A stretch of 64,000 nucleotides of DNA from Duganella sacchari (GCF_900143065.1 NZ_FRCX01000020.1:1-64000); one strand, 5' to 3'. Positions 52,142 through 62,410 are shown, numbered from the stretch's first letter. The notes: generated by a model from the sequence alone, not told the origin. Made by a program: numbers and translations.

Positions 52142-53456
52142 GCAGCCAGATATCGAAGCTGGTTGCGCCCTCCGCCGTTGCGGCCAGCCGATAGCGGAAG
52201 CCGTGGCGGTTCAACACCTCGCGCACAAATAGCAGGCCGATGCCCTGGCCGCCTTTTTTGGTGGTGAAAAAGGGCGTGAACAGCTGATGCGCGGGGACTT
52301 CTCCCAGCAGGTTGCCGCTGTCGATCACGGACAGCCGGACCGCGCCTGTCTCCTGCGCCAGCACCAGGCGGATGTGGCGGTCCGCGCCTGCGCCCATCTC
52401 CACCGCCTCCATCGCGTTCTTGACGATATTGAGCAGCGCCTGTTCCATGAGCTGGCGGTCCATGGCGATGGCCGGCACCTCGTCACAGCGCTGCCACGCG
52501 ATGCTGATGCCCCGGCTGCGGCATTGTTCGCGGTACAGATACAGGATGTCGTCCATGACATCGCGCACGGCATTCGGCCGCAGTTCCGGCGCCGGCATTT
52601 TCACCACGCGCGTGAAGCGTTCGATGAATTCGCCCAGGCTGGCGTTGCGGCGCTGGACGGCGTGGATGGCCGTGCTGAAGTCTTCGCTATCGCGCTCGGC
52701 CAGCTGGCGGCGGTAGTAGAGCAGCGAGTCCAGCACCGAGCCGGTGGCGGCGACGGTGTTGTTGACCTCGTGGGCCAGCACGCGGATCAGCTTTTCATAC
52801 GTGGCTTTTTCCGAGCTTTCCAGCTCTTCGGTCAGCTCTTCCACCAGCAGGAAATGGCGGGCGAAGCCGCGGTCATAGAACTGGCCGCGCTGGCCACGGT
52901 AGCGGCGGCCATCGGCGCCGGTCAGCAGCTGGGAATCGCCGAGCGGCAGCGCGTCCAGCTGGGCCAGCAGGCTGTGGTCGCCAGCAAAGGCCGAGAGTGG
53001 CTGACCATGCGCCTGGGCCAGGCCAGGCAGGGCGAGGGCGCTGGCGTTCAGCAGGCTGATGCACCCATCAAAGTCAAACACGATGACCGCGCTGGGCGTG
53101 GCTTCCAGCAGGCGGTCGAGGAAACCTTGCTGCTCGCCGATCTGCAAGCGCTCCTGATACAGCGCGCCCAGCATGGTGTTGAACAGCTGGACCAGTTCAT
53201 TGAGTTCCTTGTCGTCGCTGTGTTGCAGGCGGGCCGCGTAGTGCTGGTCTTGCAGCAGGTCGTGGAAGTGGCGCGTGTAGCCCAGCGGCTCCAGCGCGCG
53301 GCGGATCAGGCGGATGCCCAGCACCAGGCTGAGCAGCACGGCTGCCTCCAGCCCCAGCATCAGCAGCGGCTGGGTGCGGAACAGCAGCACGGTGATCGCC
53401 AGGAACAGCAGGTGGGCGGCCATCAGATAGCCATACAGGCGCCACCGCAAGGTCAT
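52119..53456 (-). CDS. Sensor histidine kinase with minimal extracytoplasmic loop (NtrB/NtrY-like)
   Basis: The 445-residue kinase has two membrane helices (about 8-26 and 31-51) joined by only about four residues. A HAMP-like segment, a PAS domain (about 108-205), the H-box VLAHEVNNTVAATGS with His229 and an ATPase domain (NIVKNAMEAVE, TPFFTTKKGGQGIGL) follow. With almost no periplasmic part it cannot bind an external ligand in the usual way, like BceS-type intramembrane-sensing kinases that read the state of an ABC transporter. It is the last gene of the efflux operon and overlaps the response regulator by 4 bp. Confidence 0.9.
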   Translation of the reverse strand: MTLRWRLYGYLMAAHLLFLAITVLLFRTQPLLMLGLEAAVLLSLVLGIRLIRRALEPLGYTRHFHDLLQDQHYAARLQHSDDKELNELVQLFNTMLGALYQERLQIGEQQGFLDRLLEATPSAVIVFDFDGCISLLNASALALPGLAQAHGQPLSAFAGDHSLLAQLDALPLGDSQLLTGADGRRYRGQRGQFYDRGFARHFLLVEELTEELESSEKATYEKLIRVLAHEVNNTVAATGSVLDSLLYYRRQLAERDSEDFSTAIHAVQRRNASLGEFIERFTRVVKMPAPELRPNAVRDVMDDILYLYREQCRSRGISIAWQRCDEVPAIAMDRQLMEQALLNIVKNAMEAVEMGAGADRHIRLVLAQETGAVRLSVIDSGNLLGEVPAHQLFTPFFTTKKGGQGIGLLFVREVLNRHGFRYRLAATAEGATSFDIWLLTVPAAP

Positions 53457-54859
53457 GGCAGCGCTTCGCTTTCCGGTGCGCTGCCGAGGCCGTGACGTTC
53501 CAGACGGCGGTAGAGCGCGGTGCGGCTGAGGCCGAGCGCCTTGGCGACGCGCGAGATATTGCCCTGATGCTGTTCCAGCGCGTGCGCAATCATGTGCCGC
53601 TCGACCTGTTCCAGCGTCATGCCATCCACGCCGAGACGGGCGCCGGCCGCGTTGAGCGGGCCGCCGTGTTCATGCTGCTCGGCGGCGACAAAGTCGGCCT
53701 GGCGCAGCTCGCTACGGCCGACCAGCAGCAGCGTGCGCTCCAGCGTCTGCTTGAGCTGGCGGATATTGCCGGGCCATGGCTGCGCGCTGAGCCACTCCAG
53801 CGCCTGCGGCGCAATGCTTGCCGCCGGCAGGCCATAGCTGGCCGCCACCTCGCCCAGGATGTGGCGCGCCAGCAGCGGAATATCGCTGCGCCGCTCGCGC
53901 AAGGGCGGCAGGCGTATCGTAATCAGGTTGAGGCGATAGAACAGGTCTTCGCGAAACTCGCCGCTGGCCACGAGTTCCGCCAGTTCGCGGTTGGTGGCCG
54001 ACACCACGCGCACGTCGGCGCGCTCGGTGCGGCTGGCGCCGACCGGCTGGTAGGTCTGGTCCTGCAGCACGCGCAGCAGCTTGACCTGGTCCGAACGATT
54101 GAGCTCGCCGATTTCATCGAGGAACAGCGTGCCCTCGTGCGCGCTGGCGACGTGGCCCTTGCGGTCCGCCTTGGCATCGGTGAAGGCGCCGCGCACATGG
54201 CCAAACATTTCGCTTTCAAACAGCGACGGCGTGATCGCGCCCATGTTGATCTTGACGATGGCCTTGCCCGCCCGCGAACTGTTGCGGTGGAGCGCGTCGG
54301 CTATCAGTTCCTTGCCGCAGCCGCTTTCGCCCAGGATCAGTACCGGCGCGCGCGTGTTGGCGACCTGGCCGATGGTGCTCAGCACTTTCAGCAGGCGCGG
54401 ATGTTCGCCGACGATGCCGCTGAAATCAAACTGCGCGTCCAGCGCCTGGCGCGAGGCGCGGCCGGCCGGCGTGGCGGCCTCCAGCGTGGTGCGGATCAGT
54501 TCGGCCAGCTGGGTGTTATCCCAGGGCTTGGTGAAGAAGTTGGCGGCGCCGGCCTGCATGCCGCGCACCGCCAGCGCAATCGAGCCCCAGGCCGTCATCA
54601 GCAGCACCGGCAGGGCCGGCTGCGCGGCACGGATGCCGGCCAATAGCTGCAAGCCTTCCTCGCCGCTGGTTTGCAGCGAGAAGTTCATGTCCTGCAAAAC
54701 CAGGTCGACCGGCTGCAGCGCCAGCACGGCCAGCGCCTGTTGCGGATCGTCGGCGCACACGGCGTCGTAGCCGGACTGCTTGAGCAGCAGGGCCAGCGAC
54801 ACCTGCACCGCGCTGTCGTCATCGACAATTAAGATGCGTTGCTTACGGGTGGATTCCAT
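53453..54859 (-). CDS. Sigma-54-dependent response regulator (NtrC family)
   Basis: The 468-residue activator has a receiver domain (Asp57 in LVLQDMNF) and a sigma-54 AAA+ domain with Walker A GESGCGKE (177-184). The sigma-54 contact loop is GAFTDA (224-229) and Walker B is TLFLDEIGEL. A C-terminal Fis-type helix-turn-helix completes it (about 434-458, NISRVAKALGLSRTALYRRL). It should activate sigma-54 promoters after phosphorylation by the next gene product. A near-consensus sigma-54 promoter lies at the head of the same operon, so autoregulation is likely. It starts 3 bases after the ABC permease stop. Confidence 0.95.
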   Translation of the reverse strand: MESTRKQRILIVDDDSAVQVSLALLLKQSGYDAVCADDPQQALAVLALQPVDLVLQDMNFSLQTSGEEGLQLLAGIRAAQPALPVLLMTAWGSIALAVRGMQAGAANFFTKPWDNTQLAELIRTTLEAATPAGRASRQALDAQFDFSGIVGEHPRLLKVLSTIGQVANTRAPVLILGESGCGKELIADALHRNSSRAGKAIVKINMGAITPSLFESEMFGHVRGAFTDAKADRKGHVASAHEGTLFLDEIGELNRSDQVKLLRVLQDQTYQPVGASRTERADVRVVSATNRELAELVASGEFREDLFYRLNLITIRLPPLRERRSDIPLLARHILGEVAASYGLPAASIAPQALEWLSAQPWPGNIRQLKQTLERTLLLVGRSELRQADFVAAEQHEHGGPLNAAGARLGVDGMTLEQVERHMIAHALEQHQGNISRVAKALGLSRTALYRRLERHGLGSAPESEALP

Positions 54860-54862
54860 GTC

Positions 54863-56059
54863 TTATTCATAGTGCAGCGCTTGCGTCGGACTCAGGCGCG
54901 CGGCGCGCCAGCCGGGATAGAGTGAACACAGCAAGGATAGCAGATAGATCACACTGGCCGAAAGCACCACGGCCGCGATAAACACGGTCCAGTTCAGGCT
55001 GTCGCCAAACACGCCGGTCAGCGGCAGCTGGATGACCAGCACCAGCGCCACCAGCATGGCGACCGTGCTGAGCAGCATTTGCTCGGAAACGATCTGGCGG
55101 TAGATGCTGCCCGCATCGGCGCCCAGCGCGCGGCGCAGGCCGATTTCCGGAATGCGTTGCGTGGTGTTTTGCCACAGCACGCCGAACAGGCCAAACGCCA
55201 CCATCACCAGCAGGAAGGCGGCAATCACGCCCAGTATCTTGAGCGGCACCAACTGCGTGTTGAGCATCGACGAACGGGCTTCGGTCTGCGGCGTCACCAC
55301 ATAGGACCAGTCGCTGCGGACCTGCTTGAGCTTGGCGTTGAGCCGGGATTCAAAGATGCGCGGCGTGCCGGGCTTCAGCTTGAGCATGATGTTGTTGACC
55401 GCATCCTTGCCGGTGCCCGGCACCCAGCGCAGCAGCATGAAGTAGACCGGGTCCATGAACTCGCCATGGGAACGGAAATCCTCCACCACGCCGACGATGC
55501 GGCGGCGCGACACCTCCTGCTTGCCATCCACCTTGAGCACGACGATCTGGCCCACTGCCGGCTTGCCGGGGAACCATTGGTCCGCCAGGCGGCGGTTGAT
55601 GACCACCGGAATGGCGTCGGCGCCATCGTCCGCCCTGGAAAAGAAGCGGCCGGCCGCGGGTGTCATTTCCATCGTGGCGAAGTAGTCGTCGCTGACGTTG
55701 AGGCTGTCGACCTGCAGCCGGTTGCTGCCGTCGGGCAGCGCATAGTTCTCGGTCCAGCGCGACATTTCGTAGGTGCCAAACGAGCTGAAGGCGACCGACT
55801 CCACCTCTGGCAGCGCGAGCAGGCTGCGCTTGAGGTTGTCGAACAGGGCGCCATCGTTGGGCAGGTCCTGCGCGCTGCGGATGGTGACCGACCACTGGTG
55901 CTGATAGGCGTGACCGGTCGGCAGCTGGTACAACTGCCAGTAGCGCAGGCCAAACGCGGCAATCGCAAACACCACCAGGAAGGCCAGCAGGATTTCCAGG
56001 CTCAGCATCATGTTGCGGGACTTGCGTTTCCAGATCAGTTTCAGCATATGGCGCAGCAT
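54863..56059 (-). CDS. ABC transporter permease (MacB/FtsX type), second subunit
   Basis: The 398-residue permease has an N-terminal helix after KLIWKRKSRNMMLSLEILLAF, a MacB-type periplasmic core domain (about 50-265) and three C-terminal FtsX helices with IPEIGLRRALGADAGSIY. The ATG overlaps the stop of the first permease gene (TAATG). Unlike MacB, ATPase and permease are separate, and two different permeases are encoded, suggesting a heterodimer. A longer in-frame reading to 56278 is a shadow of the first permease gene. Confidence 0.9.
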   Translation of the reverse strand: MLRHMLKLIWKRKSRNMMLSLEILLAFLVVFAIAAFGLRYWQLYQLPTGHAYQHQWSVTIRSAQDLPNDGALFDNLKRSLLALPEVESVAFSSFGTYEMSRWTENYALPDGSNRLQVDSLNVSDDYFATMEMTPAAGRFFSRADDGADAIPVVINRRLADQWFPGKPAVGQIVVLKVDGKQEVSRRRIVGVVEDFRSHGEFMDPVYFMLLRWVPGTGKDAVNNIMLKLKPGTPRIFESRLNAKLKQVRSDWSYVVTPQTEARSSMLNTQLVPLKILGVIAAFLLVMVAFGLFGVLWQNTTQRIPEIGLRRALGADAGSIYRQIVSEQMLLSTVAMLVALVLVIQLPLTGVFGDSLNWTVFIAAVVLSASVIYLLSLLCSLYPGWRAARLSPTQALHYE

Positions 56060-57297
56060 TATGCAGCTCCTTTCAAGGCGTGGACCGGGGCGAGGCGGGA
56101 CATTTTCCAGGCCGGGATCACGCCCGACAGCACGCCAAACACCAGGGTAATCAGCAGGCCATAGCCGAACACGGCCAGGTTGAGGTGGACTTGCAGGTAG
56201 GGGATCAGGCCCGAGCCTTCCAGCCACCACAGCACGCCGGCCGCGCCCACCAGGCCGACCACGCCGCCGGCCAGGCACAGCAGCACGTTCTCCATGACCA
56301 GCTGCGCCACCAGTTGGCGGCTGGTGGCGCCAAACGCTTTGCGCACGCCGATTTCGCTGCTGCGTTCCATGATGCGGCCCACGTTCAGGTTAATCAGGTT
56401 CAGCGCGGGCAGGGTCATGAACAGCAGCATCAGCAGCACCAGGCCCGCCAGCAGCTTGGGGACGCCGCCGTCTTCCGACTGGTCGACGAGCAGCGTGCGG
56501 GAAAACAGTTCCAGCTTGGAGTCGCCCCAGAACATGGTCTTGTTGAAGCTGTTGGGATCATCGTATTGCACGGTGGTGGCGGCGTGGATGATTTCCTGTT
56601 TCAAGGCTGGGATCTCTTGCGGCGTGCGCGCCATCATCATTGCGGTGTAGCCGCCAAAGAGGGTGTTCTTGTAGTCGCTCGATGGCTGTGAGGTGATGGG
56701 CGCCCAGATGTCCGAGAACGCGTTGAGGTGCAGCTCATCCTTCACTACGCCGATCACGCTAAAGATCTGGCCGCCCGCGCTGAATTTCTGGCCCAGATAG
56801 GTCTGGCCGGGGAAGAGTTTGCGCGCAGTTGATTCGTTGATGACGGCTACCATGCGGCCCTGCTCGACATCGTCGGCATTGAGCACGCGGCCCTGCAGCA
56901 CGGTGAAATCGAGGATCTTCCAGTATTCCGCATCGGTCAGGCGCATGAACAGCTCGCTGACCTGGTTTTGCTGGTACACCGAGACGGTTTGCGGAAAGCT
57001 GGTGGCCGACACCAGTTCGGCGTGCTTGAGCGGTTTCAGGTATTGGTCAATGAGCTTGTAGCCAAGCGTGCCGCTGCGCATGCCGGCGCGTTCGGTGTGC
57101 ACCGACCTCACCATGAGCATTTGCACAAAGCGGTCGCTTTTGCCTTCCACGCCACTGGGCGCGAAGGTGTTTTGCAGCAGCGCCGTGACCACCATCAGCA
57201 CCACCAGCGTCAGCACGATGCACAGCAGGTTGATGGCGGTGAACAGCTTGCGGCGCATGAAGACTTTCCATGCCGTCAGCAGATAATTTCTGAACAT
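56059..57297 (-). CDS. ABC transporter permease (MacB/FtsX type), first subunit
   Basis: The 412-residue permease has an N-terminal helix (INLLCIVLTLVVLMVVTALL), a periplasmic core and three C-terminal helices. The FtsX motif is MERSSEIGVRKAFGATSRQL. It is homologous in layout to the next permease but clearly divergent. GGGAG lies seven bases before the start codon. It would act as a mechanotransmission-type transporter with the adjacent ATPase and adaptor to push substrates from the periplasm outward. Confidence 0.92.
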   Translation of the reverse strand: MFRNYLLTAWKVFMRRKLFTAINLLCIVLTLVVLMVVTALLQNTFAPSGVEGKSDRFVQMLMVRSVHTERAGMRSGTLGYKLIDQYLKPLKHAELVSATSFPQTVSVYQQNQVSELFMRLTDAEYWKILDFTVLQGRVLNADDVEQGRMVAVINESTARKLFPGQTYLGQKFSAGGQIFSVIGVVKDELHLNAFSDIWAPITSQPSSDYKNTLFGGYTAMMMARTPQEIPALKQEIIHAATTVQYDDPNSFNKTMFWGDSKLELFSRTLLVDQSEDGGVPKLLAGLVLLMLLFMTLPALNLINLNVGRIMERSSEIGVRKAFGATSRQLVAQLVMENVLLCLAGGVVGLVGAAGVLWWLEGSGLIPYLQVHLNLAVFGYGLLITLVFGVLSGVIPAWKMSRLAPVHALKGAA

Positions 57298-57306
57298 ATG
57301 CGCTCC

Positions 57307-57969
<663 letters not shown>

Positions 57970-57983
57970 GCTGGGCTCCTTGG

Positions 57984-59231
57984 TTATCGCGCGACGCGGA
58001 CGCTGTCGCGGTCCTTGTAGCGGCTGGTGTCTGAGATGATGAGTTGATCGCCGGCGCGCGCGCCGGACAGGATTTCGACAGCCTTGCCATCGCTGGCGCC
58101 GATGTTGAGCGTGGTCTTGTGCGCAATGCCGTCGCGCACCACGAAGAGCTCCTGCGGACCACGGCCGTTGAAGGCCGGGCCGCTGTCGGCCAGCAGCGTG
58201 TGCTGTTTCTGTTCGGTGATGATGTTGACCTCCACCCGCAGCTTGTTGCGCAGGATGGTGTGATGCGGCTCGGCCAGCGTGACCAGCAGCTTGACGGTGC
58301 CGTTCTGGATTTCCGGCAGTACGGTTTGTACTTCGCCTTGCAGCCTGGTGTTGCCCTGTTCGACCAGGACTTTCTGGCCGGCGTTGAGCACGCGCGCGTG
58401 GAAGTCGGACAGCGAGGCCTCGACCTTGTAGTTGTTCAGCTCGGAGACTTTGGCGACCAGCTGGCCGGTATTCACGCTGGCGCCTTCATCGGCCAGCAGC
58501 CAGGTCAGCATGCCGGCGAACGGCGCGCGCACCTGAGTTTGCGCCAGCAGCTGCTGCTGTTCCTGCAACTGCTTTTGCAGGATGCTTTTTTGCAGTCGCG
58601 CGCCTTCGATATTGCTGTTGGTGACGCGCTTGTTGTCCTCCAGTTGCTCATGATGCTGGCGCAGCTGGATCTCGTTGCGCTTGACGTTGAGTTCGGCGGT
58701 GAGCAGGTCTTCCGCCGACACGCCGCCCGCCTTGCGCAGCGTCTGGAAGCGGCCCAGCCGCACGCGCGTGGCTTCCAGATCCAGCTGCAGCAGTTCGATG
58801 GCGCTGGTGAGCTGCTTGCGTTTCTGGTCCATTTCCAGCGTCAGCGCCAGGATGCGGTTTTCCTGCTGCGCCAGCTGCTCCTTGAGCGAATCGATGGCCA
58901 GCTGGATGGTGCGGTTGTCCAGGTCCAGCAGCAGCTCGCCGGCCTGCACTTGCTGGCCCAGCTTGGCGTGCACCTTGGCCACGCGGGTCTGGATCGGGCT
59001 GGAGACAAGTTCCTCATGCACCGGTATCACGATGCCGGAAGCATTGATGGTGTTGGCGATACTGCCGCTGCGCACGGTGGCGATGCTGACGTTGCTGGCA
59101 TCCACGCTGGGGCTGACCGCGCGGTTGATGGCCCAGGCGGTCACACTCAGGGTCGCAAGCAGGGCGGCCACTGCCAGCAAACTCTTGCGCTTGCGGCGGG
59201 CGATGATGTCGGGGGCGATGATGGTGTCCAT
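57984..59231 (-). CDS. Efflux adaptor (HlyD/MacA-like membrane fusion protein)
   Basis: The 415-residue protein has a basic N-terminus (RRKRK), one membrane anchor (about 18-37) and a barrel-sandwich domain in two halves. These read HAKLGQQVQAGELLLDLD and VRAPFAGMLTWLLADEGASVNTG. They flank a long helical coiled-coil hairpin (about 110-235), and a membrane-proximal domain follows. It should bridge the ABC permeases to an outer-membrane channel encoded elsewhere. It is the first gene of the operon and directly follows a near-consensus sigma-54 promoter whose predicted start site is one base before the ATG. No Shine-Dalgarno sequence is visible, so a leaderless message or a slightly different start is possible. 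Confidence 0.93.
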   Translation of the reverse strand: MDTIIAPDIIARRKRKSLLAVAALLATLSVTAWAINRAVSPSVDASNVSIATVRSGSIANTINASGIVIPVHEELVSSPIQTRVAKVHAKLGQQVQAGELLLDLDNRTIQLAIDSLKEQLAQQENRILALTLEMDQKRKQLTSAIELLQLDLEATRVRLGRFQTLRKAGGVSAEDLLTAELNVKRNEIQLRQHHEQLEDNKRVTNSNIEGARLQKSILQKQLQEQQQLLAQTQVRAPFAGMLTWLLADEGASVNTGQLVAKVSELNNYKVEASLSDFHARVLNAGQKVLVEQGNTRLQGEVQTVLPEIQNGTVKLLVTLAEPHHTILRNKLRVEVNIITEQKQHTLLADSGPAFNGRGPQELFVVRDGIAHKTTLNIGASDGKAVEILSGARAGDQLIISDTSRYKDRDSVRVAR

Positions 59232-59242
59232 GCCCGTTCTAG

Positions 59243-59258
59243 TGCAAGCCCCGTGCCA
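59243..59258 (-). promoter_or_regulatory. Sigma-54 promoter of the efflux ABC operon
   Basis: On the minus strand the sequence TGGCACGGGGCTTGCA matches the sigma-54 consensus TGGCACG-N4-TTGCW exactly, with the GG and GC dinucleotides in phase. The predicted transcription start, about 12 bases beyond the GC, is next to the adaptor ATG at 59231. The operon encodes its own NtrC-family activator. Confidence 0.9.
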
Positions 59259-59349
59259 GTGTGGAAAACCATATAAATCAATAGCTTGGCCTGGCATGCG
59301 GCTAGCGCGTTTGCCCGCCTCCGCTCACCGTTGCCCGGAAACGGACACC

Positions 59350-59883
59350 CTAGCGCAGGCGCTTGCTCATGCTGGTGTAGTTGAAGTGCTGGCCATCGAT
59401 GTGGAACATATTGGGGATTTCGCCGGTCTGACGGAAGCCCTGGCGTTGGTAGAGCGCAATCGCGGGAGCGTTCACGGACAGCACCTGCAGGTCGATCCAT
59501 TGCAGGCCCGCCGTCAGTGCCCAGTCTTCCGCATGCGCGATCAGCTGGCCGCCTAGTCCCCGTTGACGATGGCCGCGATCAACGCCCATGCCGAGCAGAC
59601 AGCGGTGGGCCGTATGGCGTTCCGCCAGCGCGCGCAGGTCGATGTGGCCGGCGATGCCGCCCTCCGCCGCACGCGCGATCCAGACCCGCCGCCATCCCGG
59701 CTCACCCACCGGAACCTGCATGCCGTTTTTGAACGCTTCCGCCTTCTCCGCCGGAAAGCGCGATTCGGCGCGCGGCAGCGGCTGGAAGTAGGCCGTGCCA
59801 TTGCGGCCGTTGTCCGACAAGTGATCGTTGAGGTAGTCCAGGAAGTCCTCAAAGCCTGCCAGTTCGAGTTTTTCTATCTTCAT
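59350..59883 (-). CDS. GNAT family N-acetyltransferase
   Basis: The 177-residue protein matches the GNAT fold with VWIARAAEGGIAGHIDLRAL, the acetyl-CoA-binding LGMGVDRGHRQRGLGGQLIAHAEDWA and NAPAIALYQRQGF near the C-terminus. The start at 59883 gives a normal family N-terminus; a longer in-frame reading is not supported by a ribosome binding site. The substrate is unknown. It lies just upstream of the sigma-54 operon on the same strand, but the 118-base gap holds that operon's promoter. Confidence 0.88.
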   Translation of the reverse strand: MKIEKLELAGFEDFLDYLNDHLSDNGRNGTAYFQPLPRAESRFPAEKAEAFKNGMQVPVGEPGWRRVWIARAAEGGIAGHIDLRALAERHTAHRCLLGMGVDRGHRQRGLGGQLIAHAEDWALTAGLQWIDLQVLSVNAPAIALYQRQGFRQTGEIPNMFHIDGQHFNYTSMSKRLR

Positions 59884-59966
59884 CTTTCGTTGTGGGAATT
59901 TTCCAACGATGAATTTATACCAATGTGATAGGGTAATGTCCACAGTTCGTTGATTGTGGAGGTCAC

Positions 59967-60758
59967 ATGCGTGTGCTGAAGATGGCAGCTTTACTGCTGG
60001 TTCTGCCCACACTGGCCCAGGCGGCCGATGAAAAAGATCAGATCGTGACGGACCGGCCGGACTTTGTTGAATCCAGCAACGTCGTCGGCAAGGGCCGCTT
60101 TCAGCTCGAAACCAGCATTGCGCTGGAACGTGACCAGGCCAATGGCATCCGGCAGCGCACCTACTCGACGCCGACCTTGCTGCGTTTCGGCATCAGCGAC
60201 ACGATGGAAGCGCGCATCGAAACCGATGGCCGCATGCGCAGCGTGACGGAAGACTTGCAGAGCGGCAGCCGGCAGACGCAGAACGGCTATGCTGATGTGT
60301 CGCTGGGCGTGAAATGGCATGTCGCGGATGCGCAAGGCGCGCGGCCGTCCATGGCAGTACTGGGGCATGTGGATCTGGACAGCGGCTCCGGCCCGTTCCG
60401 CGCCACCGGCAAAGGCGGTTCGCTGCGCCTGGCGGCCGAGTGGGAACTGCCCGATGACTTCGGCCTGGGCGTGATGCCGGGCCTGGCCTGGCAGCACAAC
60501 GACAATGGCGAACGCTACACCAGCGGCATCTTCGGCATCGTGCTGGGCAAGGAGTGGAGCGAGCGCTGCCGCACTTTTGTGGAGTACTCGGCGCCACGCA
60601 TCGCGCGCGGCCGCGATGGCGGCTCGCTCACCACAGTTGATATCGGCGGCTCCTACCTGCTGACCGATATGGTGCAGGTGGATACGGCGCTGTCGCGCGG
60701 CTTGAACCGCAACACGCCCGACTGGAGCTGGACCGTCGGGCTGTCGATCAAGTTTTAA
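59967..60758 (+). CDS. MetA-pathway (phenol degradation) type outer-membrane protein
   Basis: The 263-residue protein has a signal peptide (ending LAQA-ADEKDQ) and starts IVTDRPDFVESSNVVGKGRFQLE, the motif of the phenol_MetA_deg family of outer-membrane transporter-like proteins. Strand-rich sequence continues to the terminal aromatic IKF. No aromatic degradation genes are nearby, so the family name gives no pathway. The stop overlaps the convergent chemoreceptor gene by 4 bp. Confidence 0.85.
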   Translation: MRVLKMAALLLVLPTLAQAADEKDQIVTDRPDFVESSNVVGKGRFQLETSIALERDQANGIRQRTYSTPTLLRFGISDTMEARIETDGRMRSVTEDLQSGSRQTQNGYADVSLGVKWHVADAQGARPSMAVLGHVDLDSGSGPFRATGKGGSLRLAAEWELPDDFGLGVMPGLAWQHNDNGERYTSGIFGIVLGKEWSERCRTFVEYSAPRIARGRDGGSLTTVDIGGSYLLTDMVQVDTALSRGLNRNTPDWSWTVGLSIKF

Positions 60759-62410
60759 GCGGCGCGGCGGCCACTGGCGTGGGAGGCGGTAAGAGCAAGC
60801 TGCGGCTTGCGCTGGCCCATGCCGATTGCGCTCACCCCGGCCTGACGGCGCTGATCCGCCGACAGCTTGAACACGCCGACCAGTTCTACCAGATGATGGG
60901 CCTGGTCCTGCTGCGCTTCCGCCGCAGCGGCAGCTTCTTCGACCAGCGCGGCGTTCTGCTGCGTTACCGTGTCCATCTCGGTAATGGCATGGTTGATCTG
61001 CTCGATGCCTGCTTCCTGCTCGTGGCTGGCAATGCTGATCTCGCTCATGATGTCGGTCACGGATTTGACGGCGGCCACGATCTTTTCCATGGTGGCGCCC
61101 GCGGTGCCGACCAGCTCGGTGCCTACGCCGACCTTGCTGACCGAATCATCGATCAGCGACTTGATCTGCTTGGCCGCTTCGCTGGAACGCTGCGCCAGCG
61201 TCCGCACTTCCGACGCCACCACGGCAAAGCCGCGCCCCTGTTCGCCAGCGCGTGCGGCTTCCACCGCCGCATTCAGCGCCAGGATATTGGTCTGGAATGC
61301 GATGCCGTCGATGACGCTGATGATGTCAACGATCTTTCTGGCCGACGCATTGATGCCATCCATGGTCTGCACCACGTTGGCCACCACCGCGCCGCCTTCC
61401 ACCGCGATCTGCGACGCCGATTGCGCCAGCGTGTTGGCCTGGCGCGCGTTTTCGGTGTTTTGCTTGACGGTGGCGGTCAGCTCTTCCATCGACGAGGCGG
61501 TTTCTTCCAGCGAGCCGGCTTGCTGTTCGGTGCGCGACGACAGGTCCATATTGCCGGAAGCGATTTCTGTTGCAGCTGTGACAATGGAGTCGGCGCCGCT
61601 GCGCACCTGGCCGACGATGTCCGCCAGGCTGTCGCGCATGTTTTGAATCGCAAACAGCAGACTGCGCTGATCGCCGTCGCGCAGTGCGATCGGCACGGAC
61701 AGGTCGCCACCGGCAATCTGCTGGGCGATATTCGCCACCTCGCCAGGCTCGCCGCCTAGCTGGCGCAACAGCTGGCGCGAAATCAGCCAAGCCACGGCTG
61801 CGCCGGTGACCAGCGACATCAGGCCCAAGCCCAGCGCCAGGCTGCGCGATTGCTTGTAAGTATCTTCAGCCTTGGCGCGCGCGAGTTCCATGGCGGCGCT
61901 TTGGTGGGCAATCAGCGCGTCGATCGCGGCCATATAGGCGGTTTGCTGCTCACGCATGGTGCCCAGCATTAACTCGACTGCGCCGTCGATATTGTTGTCG
62001 AGACGCAAACGCAGTACCTGCGCCAGCGTCGCTTCATAGGGTTTGCGCGCAGCCTGCATGGCGTTGAATAGCGCGCGGCCTTTATCGGATTTGACCAGGC
62101 TATCCAGTTTGGCCATGGATTCATCGGCATCCTTGAGCTTGGCAGTAATCACCGCAACTTCTTTTTCCGCCCGGGCTTCGTCATGAATCAGCAGGGCATT
62201 GCGCACCGAGCGGGCAATTTGATTGCTGTGATTCATGACGGCTTGGGCGTGTAATACCTTGGGATAAGTCTCCGTGACGATATCGTCCGTGTTTTCATTG
62301 AGTTGATGTTGGCTGTAAATACTCAGGGCAAGCGTAATCGCCAGCATAAGCAATACAGCGCCAAAGCCCAGACCCAGCCGGGCGGCTACCTTCAGATTAG
62401 TGAATTTCAT
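60755..62410 (-). CDS. Methyl-accepting chemotaxis protein
   Basis: The 551-residue receptor has TM1 (about 11-32), a four-helix-type periplasmic domain (about 33-188), TM2 (about 190-212) and a HAMP-like segment. The signalling domain tip is EAARAGEQGRGFAVVASEVR. The C-terminus ends in SGRRAA, with no pentapeptide tether. It differs from the other receptor in this window mainly in the periplasmic domain, so it probably senses a different signal. A promoter is visible 124 bases upstream. Confidence 0.93.
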   Translation of the reverse strand: MKFTNLKVAARLGLGFGAVLLMLAITLALSIYSQHQLNENTDDIVTETYPKVLHAQAVMNHSNQIARSVRNALLIHDEARAEKEVAVITAKLKDADESMAKLDSLVKSDKGRALFNAMQAARKPYEATLAQVLRLRLDNNIDGAVELMLGTMREQQTAYMAAIDALIAHQSAAMELARAKAEDTYKQSRSLALGLGLMSLVTGAAVAWLISRQLLRQLGGEPGEVANIAQQIAGGDLSVPIALRDGDQRSLLFAIQNMRDSLADIVGQVRSGADSIVTAATEIASGNMDLSSRTEQQAGSLEETASSMEELTATVKQNTENARQANTLAQSASQIAVEGGAVVANVVQTMDGINASARKIVDIISVIDGIAFQTNILALNAAVEAARAGEQGRGFAVVASEVRTLAQRSSEAAKQIKSLIDDSVSKVGVGTELVGTAGATMEKIVAAVKSVTDIMSEISIASHEQEAGIEQINHAITEMDTVTQQNAALVEEAAAAAEAQQDQAHHLVELVGVFKLSADQRRQAGVSAIGMGQRKPQLALTASHASGRRAA

